64,000 nucleotides of DNA from Pterois miles. Taxonomy: Eukaryota; Chordata; Actinopteri; Perciformes; Scorpaenidae. Position numbers and translations under genes: made by a program. The DNA lies in NCBI GenBank assembly GCA_947000775.1, contig CAMQGK010000514.1, forward strand, positions 5,611,501 to 5,675,500, given 5' to 3'. Each line of letters starts with the position of its first letter. The stretch's first letter is position 1. Under the pieces are notes generated by a model. The model was not told the DNA's origin and did no database searches. It saw nothing but the letters and a program-made list of their open reading frames with translations. Positions 1 to 13,175 of the stretch are shown piece after piece.

Positions 1-1165
1 TGCTTATCTAATGAAGAAGGACAAAGACAAATGACAACATAAGCACCGATGCAGAAAGCAAACAGCAACAACAAACTGAAAAGTATTAAATTCCTGTTGC
101 AATTCGACAATTAGATTATTCTTGAAATTATCTTGCAATAACTTATTAAAGCCAATACCAGCAGAATTTGAAAGACGGCAACTTTGATAACGCTTGCAAT
201 TAATTTTTGATAGTGTTTTATGGCAGTATGTTCACAGGAATGAATTGAAAAAGCTGTCTAGCTCTCAATTATTGTATTTATTTACCGGAAATCCCCGTTA
301 GTTCCTACCAAGGTGCAAACTGCTCTACCTGGCATTTCATACAAAAACACTACATCATGTAAAAACTTGAATCACGATGGAAAAGTGAAGAAGAGAGCCT
401 TCATTAATTATTATATAAGAAAGAAGAGACTCACAATACTGCTATTTTTTATCCATTATTTATGTTGGGGGACCTTATGATTTATGATTACCTTATTTTA
501 GATTGTTTGATTGCTTTCCACTAAAAAGGACATTGACTAAAGATGTGTCCTATCTGCAATGCAATACATGCATTTGTTTCTTAAGAAAATGTAAGGTTAA
601 GTGATTTCAGTATGATTTAGTGCTATTTGAAAAGTTTTAAGCACATTTTTAATGATTATCAGGATAATAACGTGAAGCACATTTTTTTTTTAGGCCAGGA
701 TAATTGTGACATGTGCTTGACATCACCTACATCCCTCTCTTTATATACTGCATGTTCACATAAGATGTATAATTCTTTGTCATATGGGTTGTCTATGGTG
801 TACACACATCTATTAGACGTCTGTCCATCCTGGAAGAGGGTTCCCTCCTCTGTTGGCCTTCCTGAAGTTTCTTTATGTTTATCCAATGAGTGTGTCGTAC
901 TGTAAAGGACAGAGGGTGTCATAACCTACAGACTGTAAAGCCACCTGAGGCAAATTTGTGATTTGTAATATTGGGTTATACAAATAGAATTGACTTGACA
1001 TGAAATTTTCATACCGCCCCATGCCTAGCTTTTACATATTTGATATTATTCAAATGTAAAAGAGCCATAAAGGGCCACAACAACATGACCAGCCAGAAAC
1101 CGGAAACGTTCCAAAGAGATAGTTGGTGCCACTAGATGGTCTCTTTCAATACATATTGTTTTACA
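1..1165. other. Gene-free stretch, nothing recognised
   Basis: AT-rich DNA without a supportable coding exon. The two overlapping opposite-strand frames around 627-922 are short, have no splice context and do not resemble a known protein. If the exon at 14,046 belongs to ERBIN, this stretch would be part of its long first intron. Confidence 0.5.
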
Positions 1166-1743
1166 TGTCTAATGCCTTGTGAATGGTGTTGGGAAACTAC
1201 TGAAGTCCAAACAGAATAATGTGATTAGGGCTGCAACTAATAATTAGTTTCACTCTCAATTAACTAAATTCATTGTTTGGTCTATAAAATGTCAGAAAAT
1301 GGTGAAAAATGCTGATCAAATTGAATTGATCATGCGTGTAATCCCTTGTGAGCGGTGATGGAAAACTGCTAAAATCCAATCTAAATGATTAGGGCTACAA
1401 CTAATGATTAGCTTCACTGTCAAGTAATTTGTTGATTATTTTCCTGATAAACCGATTCGTGTTTTGGTCTATAAAATGTCAGAAAATGGGAAACAATGTT
1501 GATCAGTGTTTCTCAAAGCCCAGGATGACATCCTCAAATGTTTTGTTTTGTCCACAACTCAAAGATATCCAGTTTACTCTCATAGAGGAGTAAAGAAACC
1601 GGACAAATATTCACATTTAAAAAGCTGGAATCATATATTAATATTTGTTTTTAAAATAACTCCGACCAAGTAATTGCCAATCAAAATAGTTGGCGATTAA
1701 TTTAATAGTTGACAACTAATTGATTGAACATTGCAGCTCTAAA
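1166..1743 (+). repeat. MITE family A (GGGCTGCAAC ends), partly duplicated in tandem
   Basis: The right copy runs from about 1389 (agggctacaac) to 1743 (ttgcagctcta). These imperfect inverted ends resemble hAT-type non-autonomous elements. The inner part (gtctataaaatgtcagaaaat, then tagaggagtaaa) recurs at 33,261-33,526 and 11,220-11,375. The left 165 bases (1166-1335) and the next 165 (1336-1500) are similar to each other and include the same non-element flank, so flank and element head were duplicated together after insertion. The hAT assignment is inferred from end sequence only. Confidence 0.7.
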
Positions 1744-2925
1744 CAGGATTAGATTAAACTCTTGTCGGACCTTATTTTACATGTACCATGGTGCCTGTTA
1801 ATTAGCTCTCAAATTTAGTTCAAAACAGCCTCTTTCTCTCTCATCATGTTAAGTTATGCTTGTTAGGGGTATACTTTGCAACTGTGGAAGCTAATGTTCA
1901 GTATGTTTGACAAAAACTTGGATTTGTCAGCAAATATTTAACCACACAGAGCTGTTTAATCAGGGAGGAATTTATTAAATTTAAGATATCCTGAAATAGC
2001 TATGCTCCTCCTATGTGCCAAGTCAATCCTGCCTGAGGACACACAAGAAGCATCGATAGAAACAGGAACTCTCTGTAATTGTCATACATGTGGTAAATTA
2101 CCAATGTGAGAAGAATTAGAAAGAGATAAAGATCAAGCCCTTACCCTGCTACAGCATTAGTGCAACATACATTGTACTGCACAAAGAAAACGAGCCTATT
2201 TTATGAACAAGACCCTGAACAAGATTCAGCTTTGAAATGCAGCATAATCGTGCATGTCAGGTCAGAGCACAAGACAACACAGAGTATTGTCCATGCATGT
2301 CTGGAAAAGTATTAGCTTTGCCAGCTGATCTGAGACAAACCGAGCCAACTAAAAGATAGGATCATCCCTCCACCATCCTCATCGAGCACAATAGAGCCAT
2401 AGAGCAGGGGAAGAGGGAGGGATAAAAACAGGGGGGAAAAAGAGGGGAGGAGAAAGGCAGAGAGCGAAAGAGAAATTTTGACTTATTCATAGGGTCCTCC
2501 CAATCAGCTGCAAACACACTAGACTGCACTGACACCCATTAGCTTCTGCTCCACTTCCTCTCGGGCGCCTTTATCCTCATCTCATCTATTTAGGATACAT
2601 GAATCTTGCCAGACAAAAGTTCCCTCCGTCACACCGGAATAGAGCATGAGAAGCGTCAATTTTCAAATTGGGGGGTGTTGGCACAGTGGGTTGGGGGCGG
2701 GGAGGGGGCAGCTACACCAACAGCATACTCTCCTTTGCAGCTACTTGCCTTTCATTCAGATAGCCCCATCACTACAGCAGCCATACTGTGAAACCGGGAG
2801 ATGGCTGCAGGACATCACCTGCACCTTGTTTACCTGAGCTCTTTCCATGAGGAGCCCGTGCACAATAAGATGCATGTGCTTGGGCATCAAGATAATAAAT
2901 CACTAAATATCATTTAAGATAAACA
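1744..2925. other. Gene-free stretch with a purine-rich patch
   Basis: No coding exon is supported. About 2395-2480 is a purine-rich run (aggggaagaggg, gggggaaaaagagg). The small frames at 2606-2837 overlap each other and have no splice or homology support. Confidence 0.5.
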
Positions 2926-3322
2926 ATAACCAATCACGGGGCTGCACGGTGGTGTAGTGGTTAGCGCTGTCGCCTCAAGCAAGAGGGTCGCAGGTTCGAT
3001 TCCAGCTTGCGGCTCTTCTGTGTGGAGTTTGCATGTTCTCCCCGTGTAAGCGTGGGTTTTCTCCGGGTACTCCGGCTTCCTCCCACCATCCAAAGACATG
3101 CTGTTTAGGTTAATTGATGACTTAAATTGCCCGTAGGTGTGGATGTGAGCGTGAATGGTTGTCTGTCTATATGTTGTCTGTCTCTATGTGCCCTGCGATG
3201 GACTGGCGACCTGTCCAGGGTGAACCCCGCCTTCGCCCTATGCCAGCTGGGATCGGCTCCAGCCCCCCCGCGACCCCTAACGGGATAAGCGGTTGACGAT
3301 GGATGGATGGATAACCAATCAC
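2926..3322 (+). mobile_element. Full-length tRNA-derived SINE with perfect target-site duplication
   Basis: The body (about 2938-3310) starts with a tRNA-like head: an A-box-like ggtgtagtggttagc and a B box GGTTCGATTCC at 2993-3003. A conserved fish SINE body follows (tccgggtactccggcttcc, then gcgacctgtccagg), ending in an ATGG tail. Both sides carry the same 12-base duplication ATAACCAATCAC (2926-2937 and 3311-3322), which marks target-primed insertion. Other copies lie at 12,690-12,896 (3' part), 21,340-21,500 and 28,204-28,521 (minus), and 50,825-50,960 (5' part). I do not name the family. Confidence 0.93.
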
Positions 3323-3716
3323 TAGGGTGACAATTTCAAGGAAGGAGTTTTTTCCAACAAATCGCTTGCTATTCTACTCTGAACTTGCTAATTTTGATAA
3401 AGATAAAAAGGTTAAATAAAAGACATATTAGTGGACTCTCCACCGAACACACAGACCTGACTTCACACTTTACACTCGCAAACGTATGTGTCCAGGCTAG
3501 AAAAAACACATACACATGCATGGTAGGCAGTGCATGTAGAAACTGAGCTGAGCACGTAATTCTCTACGTGCACCGATGCAGGTAACGTTTAGGGCTGCCA
3601 ACTTTCAGGCAGCGACTCTAAGACAGAATGACCCTGACAACGACCGTGTCAAATCTGACGTTATTTTACTTTTGTCTTGAAAATCAAAGGGAAAGTCACT
3701 TCAAAATACACTGTAA
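3323..3716. other. Gene-free spacer
   Basis: No coding, RNA or repeat feature recognised between the SINE and the next MITE. Confidence 0.5.
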
Positions 3717-4183
3717 CTAGGGTTGTCGATTAAAATATTTAATCGTGACTTTTATATGTTCAAAATGTACCTTAAAGGGAGATTTGTCAAGTATTTAATA
3801 CTCTTATCAAAATGGGAGTGGACAAATCTGCTTGTTTTATGTAAATGTGCGTATATATTTATTTTTGGAAATCAATTAACAACACAAAACAATGACAAAT
3901 ATTGAACTCATTTATATCTTGAAGTCAGAGGTCAAAAGGCCCCTTTGAAAATGGCCATGCCAGTTTTTCCTCTGCAAAATTTAGCATAAATTTGGAGCAT
4001 TATTTAGCCTCCTTCAAGGCTGGTACCAGATTCCTGAGGTTTCATGTGATGTCAGTATCTTCACTCAGCATTAAAACTGAGCCTGCTATAATGTTAAAAT
4101 CGCAAGTTGCATTATTGCATTAAAGAAATTAGTGGCTTAAAATCAGTTTGTGTCAATGCATTATTTTCACTTTCACAGCCATA
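3717..4183 (-). mobile_element. MITE family B (TAGGGCTGTCAA ends), minus orientation
   Basis: Starts with tagggttgtcgattaaaata and ends near ttcacagccata, which are diverged inverted ends. It contains the family's landmarks in reverse order: gtaccttaaagggagatttg, gtcagaggtcaaaaggcccc, gagcattatttagcctcctt and aaattagtggc. Copies in the other orientation lie at 16,062-16,681 and 23,931-24,453, so the boundaries are supported by comparison within the window. No transposase is present. A hAT-like origin is inferred. Confidence 0.8.
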
Positions 4184-5819
4184 ACTAACTCAAAATGGTA
4201 TAATGTTTAAACTCATTAAATCTTTTATGGTGGTGGTCAATGTTGGACTTCTTTCAGTCGGATCTGCCTGCAGCCGTGGCGGAAGAAGAAAGAAAGAGAG
4301 GAAATGTACAGTTTTTTTTTGGTAAAATGTAAAAACGTGTGTAATAAATAAAGTTACATGCACCACTGCATGGACACAGAAAAAAAAAACTATTTCAATC
4401 CCTGTGTATGTTTTGAAGATATTAAATATAAAATGAATTACCCAATAGTATAATTTAATTGGCCTTTTCTCTTACATGCATTATTTATGCTGTCAATCAA
4501 AGAAATGAAGCCAAGTAATAGAGCTGCTTGTTTGTTTTGTTTGCTATGGTAATAATGTCATTATTTTCAATTACTGGACTAATTGCGTATTAGTAATACC
4601 AATTTCTCTGTTCCTTGTCCTGGCCAGTCTGTTCCTTTGCTCTGCTAATAGACTCTGCAGAACACTGTACACTAAAATCAAACTGGCTTGTCTTCAGACT
4701 GCTGTCAAATACGCTGTGAGCAAAAGTCTAGTACTCACTGCAGGTACAAGGTGTGTTCGTTTAATAACATCAGTACTGAAAGGAGATACTCGCGGATCAA
4801 GGTGGGAAAGGATGAGACTTTACAGCACTAGTGGTGAATGGGTGGAAACAAAGAGCTGTACTAAAACAGCAGGTGGGTGATGGTGTACTGGAGTCAGTGA
4901 GTGAACAAGGTGCTGACCAGCCTGTTCAAATCGCAGCGCAATGCCGTGATTGAAAGCCAAATATGGACCTTCTTTCTGGGCCCAAACCCACCACTTTGCC
5001 TTTACACACAAGCCAGATTTCGTATCATTTAAATTAAATACCACTGGCCTTAGCTAACTGTGAGCTGCTCACATGTTGCATTAAAACGCAGCTTGGGTGA
5101 TCCTTTTACAAATCAACACAGGTGTGATTTCACCCAAAACACAAAGACTCGGGCAACAATTGGAAGTAATCAGACGAAGCGTCCACATGTGGTCAAATAC
5201 ATCACAGACTGCACTGAAGGGCCATCTACTTAATCACTAGCATGTGTAAGCAGATGTAAATGTCATTTTGTGCCAGTAGCAACAACAAACCGCAGTCTCC
5301 TTCAGCAACAACAACAATATTAGGGATCCTTGTACAAGGATCATAAACAAGACAAATTGGATAATTTCTAGGGGAACATGTCAGCCTGGATGTTGTCTTT
5401 GAGGGCAGACTGTGGTCCAAGGAAATGGAGGAGATGTATACAGTAATTTGCATATTAAACAGGGAAAAAATATCTGATCAAAAGCAGTCACTTAAGAAAT
5501 GTGTGCAGAGCTGCAATCCATCTTAACTGGGCGTAGACACAAGATAATCTAATAAGAATAAAGGACAGTAGGCCTGAGGCAGTTCAGAGGGATGCTGTGT
5601 CTCCTCATCACTCCAGACTATCGGCAAATTATCAATCCTGGCTACCTGTGCCATGAAACTGGTTTTTGCTAACCCTGACTTTCACGTCAAGCCATGAAAC
5701 ATGGTTAAACAGTCCACATGCAACATACAGATCCAGATGAAACCAACTCCAACAGCCCACCGGCGGGCCTGGATGCTGTTCTATCTTTCAGAGGCTGTAG
5801 CGGACCCACGATGAATAAC
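4184..5819. other. Gene-free stretch, nothing recognised
   Basis: Small frames exist on the minus strand (4820-5044, 5226-5453), but they have no consensus splice sites or recognisable protein. Treated as non-coding. Confidence 0.5.
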
Positions 5820-6785
5820 GCTACAAAGTTAAGGGTAAAAACTAGCATGGTGATTTTCAAAGGGATCCCTTGACCTCTGACCTCAAGCTATGTGAATGAA
5901 AATGGGTTATCAGAGTACCCACAAGTCTCCCCTTTACAGACATGCCCACGTTCTGATAATCACATGCAGTTTTTTCATGCAGTACAAATGCGTTATTTTC
6001 GCCTACACTAAAATGGTGAATTTTAATATTTCTGCATACTTGGGTCCCTAAACTGTTTTGGAATTACATAAATTAGGCACTGTGGCTCCAATGAGCCCAA
6101 CTGTATTCATGTGTGATGATGTCAGTCCCCATGGTAGTCATGTCATTGCAGTGAAACCACTACCAATTGTTTAAACTTGACCTCACTGTATAAAATGACC
6201 TGTGGTGACCTCTAGGATAATCACAACCTCATGAAACTTTACAGTCACAAACTACAGACCTAGGGCATTCAGAGGATGGATGGCTTTCCTGGCTAGATTG
6301 ACATGAATAAACGAGTTTCTGAGCAGTTTCCAGGACAGAAGTGCTCACTATCCAATCGCCAAAAACACAATTCTCACGGAAAGCTTCAAATGTCAAACCT
6401 TTGGAGGGATTTTTGCTAATTTTTATCAATGCTTAACAGATAACAAATGGTTGAGTTTAGCACCAGATCTGTGTAACAAACGGCATTAACCCAAAAATTG
6501 CTGCAACAATTCATGAGACATGATAGAGCATGAGGATGACTGTCATACACATATATCATGTTTTATCATGTTCTCACGACTTATTTGAACTAATTAAAAA
6601 TTAATTTCTAATTCTTATTAATGACTAGAACAACTTGACACACAGTGCTGAGCTGCATCTCAAATTAATCTTCAGGTTCCCAGCTTTCAGATGCTGTACA
6701 CCACTTCTATGTGACTTCTACTGTTGCCTTGTTATCTACCCCTGAACATCTGCTGTCCCCCACCCCAAAGGAGGGCGGAATGGTA
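5820..6785 (+). repeat. Interspersed repeat C, long copy
   Basis: Landmarks in order: tcccttgacctctgacctca, a run around acccacaagtctcccc, catgtgtgatgatgtcagt, aaatgacctgtggtgacctc, agaggatggatggctttcc, and a tail near ctgctgtcccccaccccaaa. The same succession appears reversed at 15,055-15,720 and forward at 40,855-41,700. Its first 150 bases are shared with MITE family B, so C may be a larger relative or a composite. No open reading frame is preserved. Confidence 0.75.
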
Positions 6786-9700
6786 AAGGGTTAAATAAGG
6801 ATAGAGTTTAAGATAAGATCAATGTATTGATATTCTTGGGGATTTACAGAGTTAAAAGTAATATGATTAAGTGGCACAAAGGATCCAGAATTTAACAAAA
6901 ATCAAATAACTGGAGTACATTAGATTTATAAAATAATGTGTCATATCAGTGAGTGTGTAAAAATATATATTTTTTGGCAGCATGTTCCTCTACGGTGAAT
7001 ATGAATGAGCATGAATATGGATGAACCAGGCTGCACTGAGTCTAATCATTGTCCCAAACCTTATAAAAATTCTCAGTGCATTTTATTTGAAACAGTGCAT
7101 ATAATCCAGTGATATATGACTGAAATTGCCAAACACAATCTGTTAAAAGCCCAATTTTGCCGTAAAAACAAAGCCAAATTATATATGCAGTCAAATATAA
7201 AAGGCTTTTAAGAAATACTGCATACAGCACATAAAATCAGTATGAATGCAGCTTCTACCAGAGATATGACACATAGCTGTAACTGATATTACAACAGACC
7301 ATTTCTTCCAAAGCTACATTCCTCTACATAAATGTCTTCTTTTTATACCAGTAATTTATTTCAACTTTCCATGTGTTACGTAGGGGGGATTGGAGCTACA
7401 GCATGCTCCTCTGTGGTGTCTTAATCGGCCAGAAGACACCAGAAGGATTTGGCTTTATGAACATATCTGCTGATAAACAGCAAGAGCGACTGAGGCAGAG
7501 ACAGATGTTCTCCTAACTGGGTCACAGAAGCAGGCGAATCATTAGGGAGAAAGTGAATGCACAGATGTAGGTTAAAATAGATAGAACGGCAAGTCAAATA
7601 TCACGCAAATTTACATTTTTCCACAAATACTGTGCCAAAATACAGACTCACAGAACTTGCTATGGTCTATCCACCTCGTGTATGAAAGGCTTTCATTGCA
7701 CTTAATAGGCTCTTCATTCAATATTAATCTCAACAGTAGATAATGTACCTGCTATTTGTTAAGACAGCTTTAATAGCAAATGGGCAACAGACCAAGAAAA
7801 AAAATCCATAAACAATGGGTTATATCTTTGACTGATTCATAATTATGAAGAACAAAGTGGTAGTGAAATACTGCTGCAGAGACCACAGACCTTCACCAGA
7901 CTGTAAATCAAAATCACCACACCACAAGTGTGTTGACAGACAAAATGCATCTAAATCAATTACACTCTAAAGGCTGAATTATTTTGGAGGAGGATTTGAA
8001 ATATTATTAAAAAGAAAATGGTGAAAAAATTAGGGTTGCCCCCTCTTAGGTGTGTGAGGACCTTAAGACCAATTCATCAATATTTGGCCAATTCAGCATG
8101 TTGAAATGGCGGCGGCACCTGAACTTACTCTGACTGGTGGTTCAGCCTACATCGCCTCTACTTCTTTGATATTGGTTTGGTGTGACACCAGCTTTAATCG
8201 ACTAAGACTTCTTTAGTCAATTCCTCATTTTTAATGCTTTTTTCACGCTGAATGGCTTATTTTCAAGATATTTACGTCTCTGGAAGACAAGATTTTTCAC
8301 TTTCAAAGATCAATGAGACAACAAAATCAGATGACTGTTAGTCAACTAAGCATTTCTTTGGTTGAGGACAGCCTTTGGAAATAATAGCACATTAAACATT
8401 TATCTTCAAGAGCAGTCAGAACAAATCAGTGTCTAAGAGAGCAGACACACAGAAGGGTGCGTCAGTGCTTTTTATACAGCCTGAGTAAGGTCAGTGGGAC
8501 TGCAACGTTGCTATAAATTATAAATATCAGCTCGGGACATCCCTAGTCTGAATATAGCCTGCTCCAGATCAAGTTAGCGGTGCAGCTTTAGTTACCATGG
8601 TGATCTGCCCTTATGAAGAGTGGGCCACTATTGTGCCACGTAAAACTCAGTTTAATTTGCTCACAAATCTCATCCAGTCATCAGGGAGCACATCTATAAA
8701 ATCTTAGTGGGTACTTGGTAACAACTACCTTCAAAAAAAATACCTGCACACTGCCATCTTGTTCACAGTTCTTCCTTTACGCTACATGGTCATGACAATG
8801 GTTTGACCACAAACGGTCTTCCTCAGGTGGCTGACTAATCCCATGATTTAACACATGACCAAAACTGTAGTCACTGCCTGCAAGCAAATCTTTCATTGTT
8901 TTGCACTCCGCTGCATGCTTTCACCGGCTTTAAGGAGCACGACAAGCACTTCTGGACAGCCAAACACTTATCACCCACCTCTGCAGAGATTCAGAAGAAT
9001 CATGGAAGAGCCACGGAAATGCTCAAACAAGGAAAACACTGCACAGACGAACCCAAACCAGTCTGCATAAACACTGCATTTTACCTCATAGCTTAAACAA
9101 AGATGTTGCACCACCAGTTCAAATACTGAAACTGTGTGCAGTGTGGAGTGCTGTAAGAGAAGTTGGCTGAAAATGTCAACACCATGTTTAACCTCTCTCT
9201 TACAGCCAAACTGGAATAGATGTGACGTCCCAGATATGGAGGGGGCGAGCTCTGTCTACCACTCAGTAACTTGTAAAGCAAAAACGTATGCCTGCATACA
9301 TACATGGATGAGAAAAGAGCCAGTTTCATTTACCACACCCGGCACAGCACATTATCTTTAGCACCCGCAATGAGGCGATAACATTTCTATGGACCATTAC
9401 ACTGCTGATGTTTCTAGGGAGTTCGAAATGACAACAAAGGAGCCGCTGATGCCAAGAACTTTGAATAATTGAAATTAATTACTTGGGTGGACCAACTGAC
9501 ATCATCTGAGTTATGTTAAAATGGGGCTTATATAAAAAGACATCCATGTTTCCAGTTGAGCACACATGTCCCCGATCTCTACAATGACGCATTGCTCCCC
9601 ACATGTTGAGGATTTATTGGTGGTGATGTGGTGTTAGTATAAAACAAAACGCCCTTATACATTTCACTAGTAGAACAGATCCTCTAATGTTACTGCCAGT

Positions 9701-9856
9701 GGGAGAGCTTATACTGAGTGAGTGTCCCTAATTATCCTCATCCATATCTACAACAAACAACCATTTAACTATCGATTGAGCTGCAGATTATGTTCTCTTG
9801 CTTGAAAAATTACTGAAAATGAACTGACTGTCAAAATAATGAATGGATAAAATAAT
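6786..9856. other. Gene-free stretch, nothing recognised
   Basis: About 3 kb without a supportable exon, RNA gene or clear repeat boundary. Small frames at 7042-7230 and 8855-9361 lie on both strands over the same bases and look accidental. Confidence 0.5.
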
Positions 9857-10259
9857 GGGATGCACCAACAGTGATATAGATATCTGACATCGGACTGATA
9901 TTGACTCTCAGAGCTGGATCAGGTATCGGTGACAATGGGGCCAATTTATGAAATTCAATTCTACGTTTACAGTATATATTATATACAGGACTCTATATTC
10001 CTGAACCAAGTTGCTGGTGTATGATTTATTATTTTAATAATAAATAATTCAGTAAATTTCTATATATGTTACATTTTGCTTTTAAAAATTAGGAAAGCAA
10101 TGTTTCAGTCAAGCCTGATGTTTCCTTACACATAAAAGAATGATCCCAGTCACTTCCACACAATGAGGCATACAGTTTATAAATTATAGACTGATATCAG
10201 ATCAGTACTTGGTATTGATTGATAATCAAAGCCCAGGTATCACTATCTGTGCATCCCTA
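9857..10259 (+). mobile_element. MITE family D (GGGATGCACC ends)
   Basis: Begins gggatgcaccaacag and ends ctgtgcatccctac, which are short inverted ends. The interior holds repeated variants of gatatcggact/gtatcggtgac and tgtttccttacacataa. A second full copy in the opposite orientation is at 12,001-12,499, and an end fragment is at 11,125-11,218. It is non-autonomous, with no coding sequence. Confidence 0.8.
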
Positions 10260-11124
10260 CCCACTAATGAATGTAAATGAACAAACTGAGCATCTTGTTC
10301 TGCAACAAGAAAGCATGGGCTGCTTTCACACAAAAAAATTAAGTCTCACAACTTGCTAAATCTTTTTAAAAAGATCACATTCATTCAACCATTCAAGTGC
10401 AGCAACTAAACACAGCAAGGACAACAGTGATGGTGATGTGTGAACAACCTATTAAAGACAGAGCCTAAACTAAATTGAATTTTGCTTTGGCTGAAACAAC
10501 GATATGAAGGAAACTCAGACTGACAACAGTTTAACAACGTCATCACCCATCAGCACAAACAACTGTGATACAAAAAAAAGACTAAATCACCGGTCAGATG
10601 CAAAACATTACAAACAAAATACAAATTGGCACATTCACACAGAGGAAACGGCTCGTTTCCTTACATGACAACATTTTCTCACAGGTTTGTTCACAATCGC
10701 TGCACGCCATCAACTGCAACCAGTCAACAATTTCACATGAGCATTTAGTCATTAACCACGTGGTCTTTTGTGGTCTCCACGTCAACAGCTTCATTGTTGA
10801 CACACTGCTCGCGCATATTTCTCTTTGTCAGACTCTGTACTCTAAGTTGGGAGAGGAAATGTGCACTTATACGGTCTCACCAGCAGGAATATTAAAGACC
10901 ATGGAAAAAAGCATCCTTATCATAAAACGTCTCTAGTCAAATACACCTGCAGTCGCAGGGATACTCACACAACACATTTTCTCACAGCAGTCTCTCAACA
11001 CCAACAGAAGGCATTAGAAAAGTCAATTTAATACTATCTTTTAAGAAATCCCACCCTTCTGAACCTCTTATGAAATCAAACAACTGTTCTCTCCTTTACT
11101 GGTATCACATTGGTCCAGCTTATT
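10260..11124. other. Gene-free stretch
   Basis: No supported gene. A 112-codon plus-strand frame at 10,598-10,936 is shadowed by a minus-strand frame and has no splice signals or recognisable domain. Confidence 0.45.
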
Positions 11125-11375
11125 ATTAATTAAACACTGGTATCAGATCGGTACTCGGTATCAGCTGATACCCAAAGCCCAGGGATCGGGACTGAAAAGG
11201 TCGGCTCGGTGCATCCCTGCCACAACTCAAAGATATTCAGTTTGCTGTCTTAGAGGAGTAAACAAACCAGAAAATATTCACTATGAAAAAAGCCTGAATT
11301 TGAGAATTTAGTTTTTATTAATAAAAAAAACAGACGGTTGACAATTAATTTAACAGCTGACAACTAATCACAATG
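11125..11375 (+). repeat. Abutting fragments of MITE families D and A
   Basis: 11,125-11,218 is the right end of family D (gatcggtactcggtatcagc ... cggtgcatccctgc). It is joined directly at about 11,219 to an internal piece of family A (cacaactcaaagatattcag ... gacaactaatcac). Neither copy is complete at the junction. Confidence 0.7.
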
Positions 11376-12000
11376 CAGGATGATCACTGAGTGCCCCTTT
11401 TTGGCAGGAATTAGTTCACCTTAAGGAAGTAACGATACCATTTCATTAGGCATTGGAAAAACCCTGTTAAATTTTGAACCGTTGAGCAAAACAGGGGCTG
11501 TTACCAAAAACATGGTCTTAACCTGGGTGACCTAGACTTAATCCTTCAAGAGTTTTATTTGTCCGACTCAGAGTATGATATAGAGATATGGGGAAAAATT
11601 TCACAATGGAAGCATTATGGACTTTAGATTAACCATCATGGAGCCAGGACCTGGGTAACATTTTTTGCTGTATAATAAAGATAACAAAACATGGCTTTGC
11701 TGCTTTTGTTGAAGGCTATTGTCAAGCTTTCTTTCCATCTCCAAGTGGAACAACAAACTGTTAGGTAAGTGTATCTGTAACAACACTACTTTGGGCAGTA
11801 AAGAAAGAAAAGAACAGGGCATTACAGGGCCATTGTTAGACCGAACCTTATCTTTCATCCTAGATAAGGTTGGTTGTAAAAGATCATACGAGGAAAATTA
11901 AATGTGCACCAACACCTCAATGGAAAGATACTACTGGAGTACGACTCCGTCCATGATTGTGTGATTAATACAGTGTATATTGAAGATCAGTCTTGTGTAT

Positions 12001-12193
12001 AGGGATGCACTGACTGATCCAACTTTTTCACTCACGATACCGATAGAAATACAGAGTATGATTCCAATACCAGTGTTTATTTAATAAGCTGTATGCCTCA
12101 CTGTGTGGAAGTGGCTGGGATCATTATGTTATGTGTAAGGAAACATCAGGCTTGACTTAAACATTGCTTTCCTATGTTTGAAAAACAAAATGT

Positions 12194-12256
<63 letters not shown>

Positions 12257-12499
12257 GTCCTGAATTGTTATGCATTATTTAATTAATAAATCATTTACCA
12301 ACAAGTTGGCAAAAAAAAAAAAAACTTACAATTCAAGTGTCAACCTTTTTAATGCAGCAACAAGTTAGTCAAAACTTATACAGGAAATCAGATTCCTGTA
12401 CATAATGCATGAATACATCGGTCCCTTTGTCACCGATACCCAATCCAGCTATTTGGGTCAGTATCGGCCAATATCTGAGCTGGTATCGGTGCATTCCTG
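12001..12499 (-). mobile_element. MITE family D, minus orientation, with an internal TA microsatellite
   Basis: Starts agggatgcactgactgatcc and ends ggtatcggtgcattcctg. The interior is the reverse complement of 9,857-10,259 (tgtgtaaggaaacatcagg, then aatgtaacaaatatata). An uninterrupted TA repeat of about 55 bases (12,199-12,253) has expanded inside it, a likely cruciform and a good length marker. Confidence 0.8.
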
Positions 12500-12689
12500 C
12501 TGTTCATATAAGTAGATGAATGATCAAAAATCTCAAAGTGGAAAGGAGGGCAGGACTGGATAATCATCTACAACCAGCTGGCCACCAGCTCTCAGGTTAT
12601 GGGCCTACAACAATGACAGCTGACATGGTGCAGTCTTTGTTTACATTTTACAACAGCAGAAATGGTCTTTGACGGCTAATAAGCCTAAG

Positions 12690-13175
12690 ACGTGCAGGCT
12701 GGGTTAATTGATGACTCTAAAATTACCAGTAGTTGTGAATGTGAGAGCGAATGGTTGCCTGTCTTTGTGTGTCAGCCCTGCGATAGACTGGCGACCTGTC
12801 CAGGGTGTAACCCGCCTTCGCCCAATGTCAGCTGGGATCAGTTTGAGCCCCCTGACCCTGAACGGGATAAGCAGTTGCAGATGGATGGGTGATGTATATA
12901 GTATATAAACACAGAACTGAATAGATTGGCCCCATTGTCACCGATATCCGATCCAGCTATTTGAGTCAGTATTGTCCCGATATTTGACCCTGGCTAGGAA
13001 AAACTGGTTAGGTGACTTTCACAGGGGTCCCTTGACCTTTGACCTCTAGATATGTGAATGTAAATGGCTTCTATGGGTACCCACAAGTCCCCCCCCTTTA
13101 GAAACATGTCCACTTTATGATAATCAGTTTGGGGCAAAAACCATGCAGTTTTTTTTGCATGCAGCATAAATTTGG
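12690..13175 (+). repeat. SINE 3' fragment followed by fragments of MITE D and repeat B/C
   Basis: 12,690-12,896 is the 3' half of the SINE seen at 2926 (gttaattgatgactctaaaa, gcgacctgtccagggtgtaa, atggatgggtga); the tRNA-like head is missing. 12,905-12,990 is a short piece of family D (cattgtcaccgatatccgat). 13,000-13,175 is the 'cccttgacctttgacctcta' module of repeats B/C. Confidence 0.7.

Noticed and set aside
2941..3010. tRNA gene at the SINE head
   Set aside because: Only the A and B boxes remain; no complete cloverleaf forms, and the body continues as a SINE.
10598..10936. 112-codon plus-strand frame
   Set aside because: Shadowed on the other strand, no splice context, no family likeness.
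12692..12908. Two overlapping 66-codon frames
   Set aside because: They lie wholly in the SINE 3' fragment.
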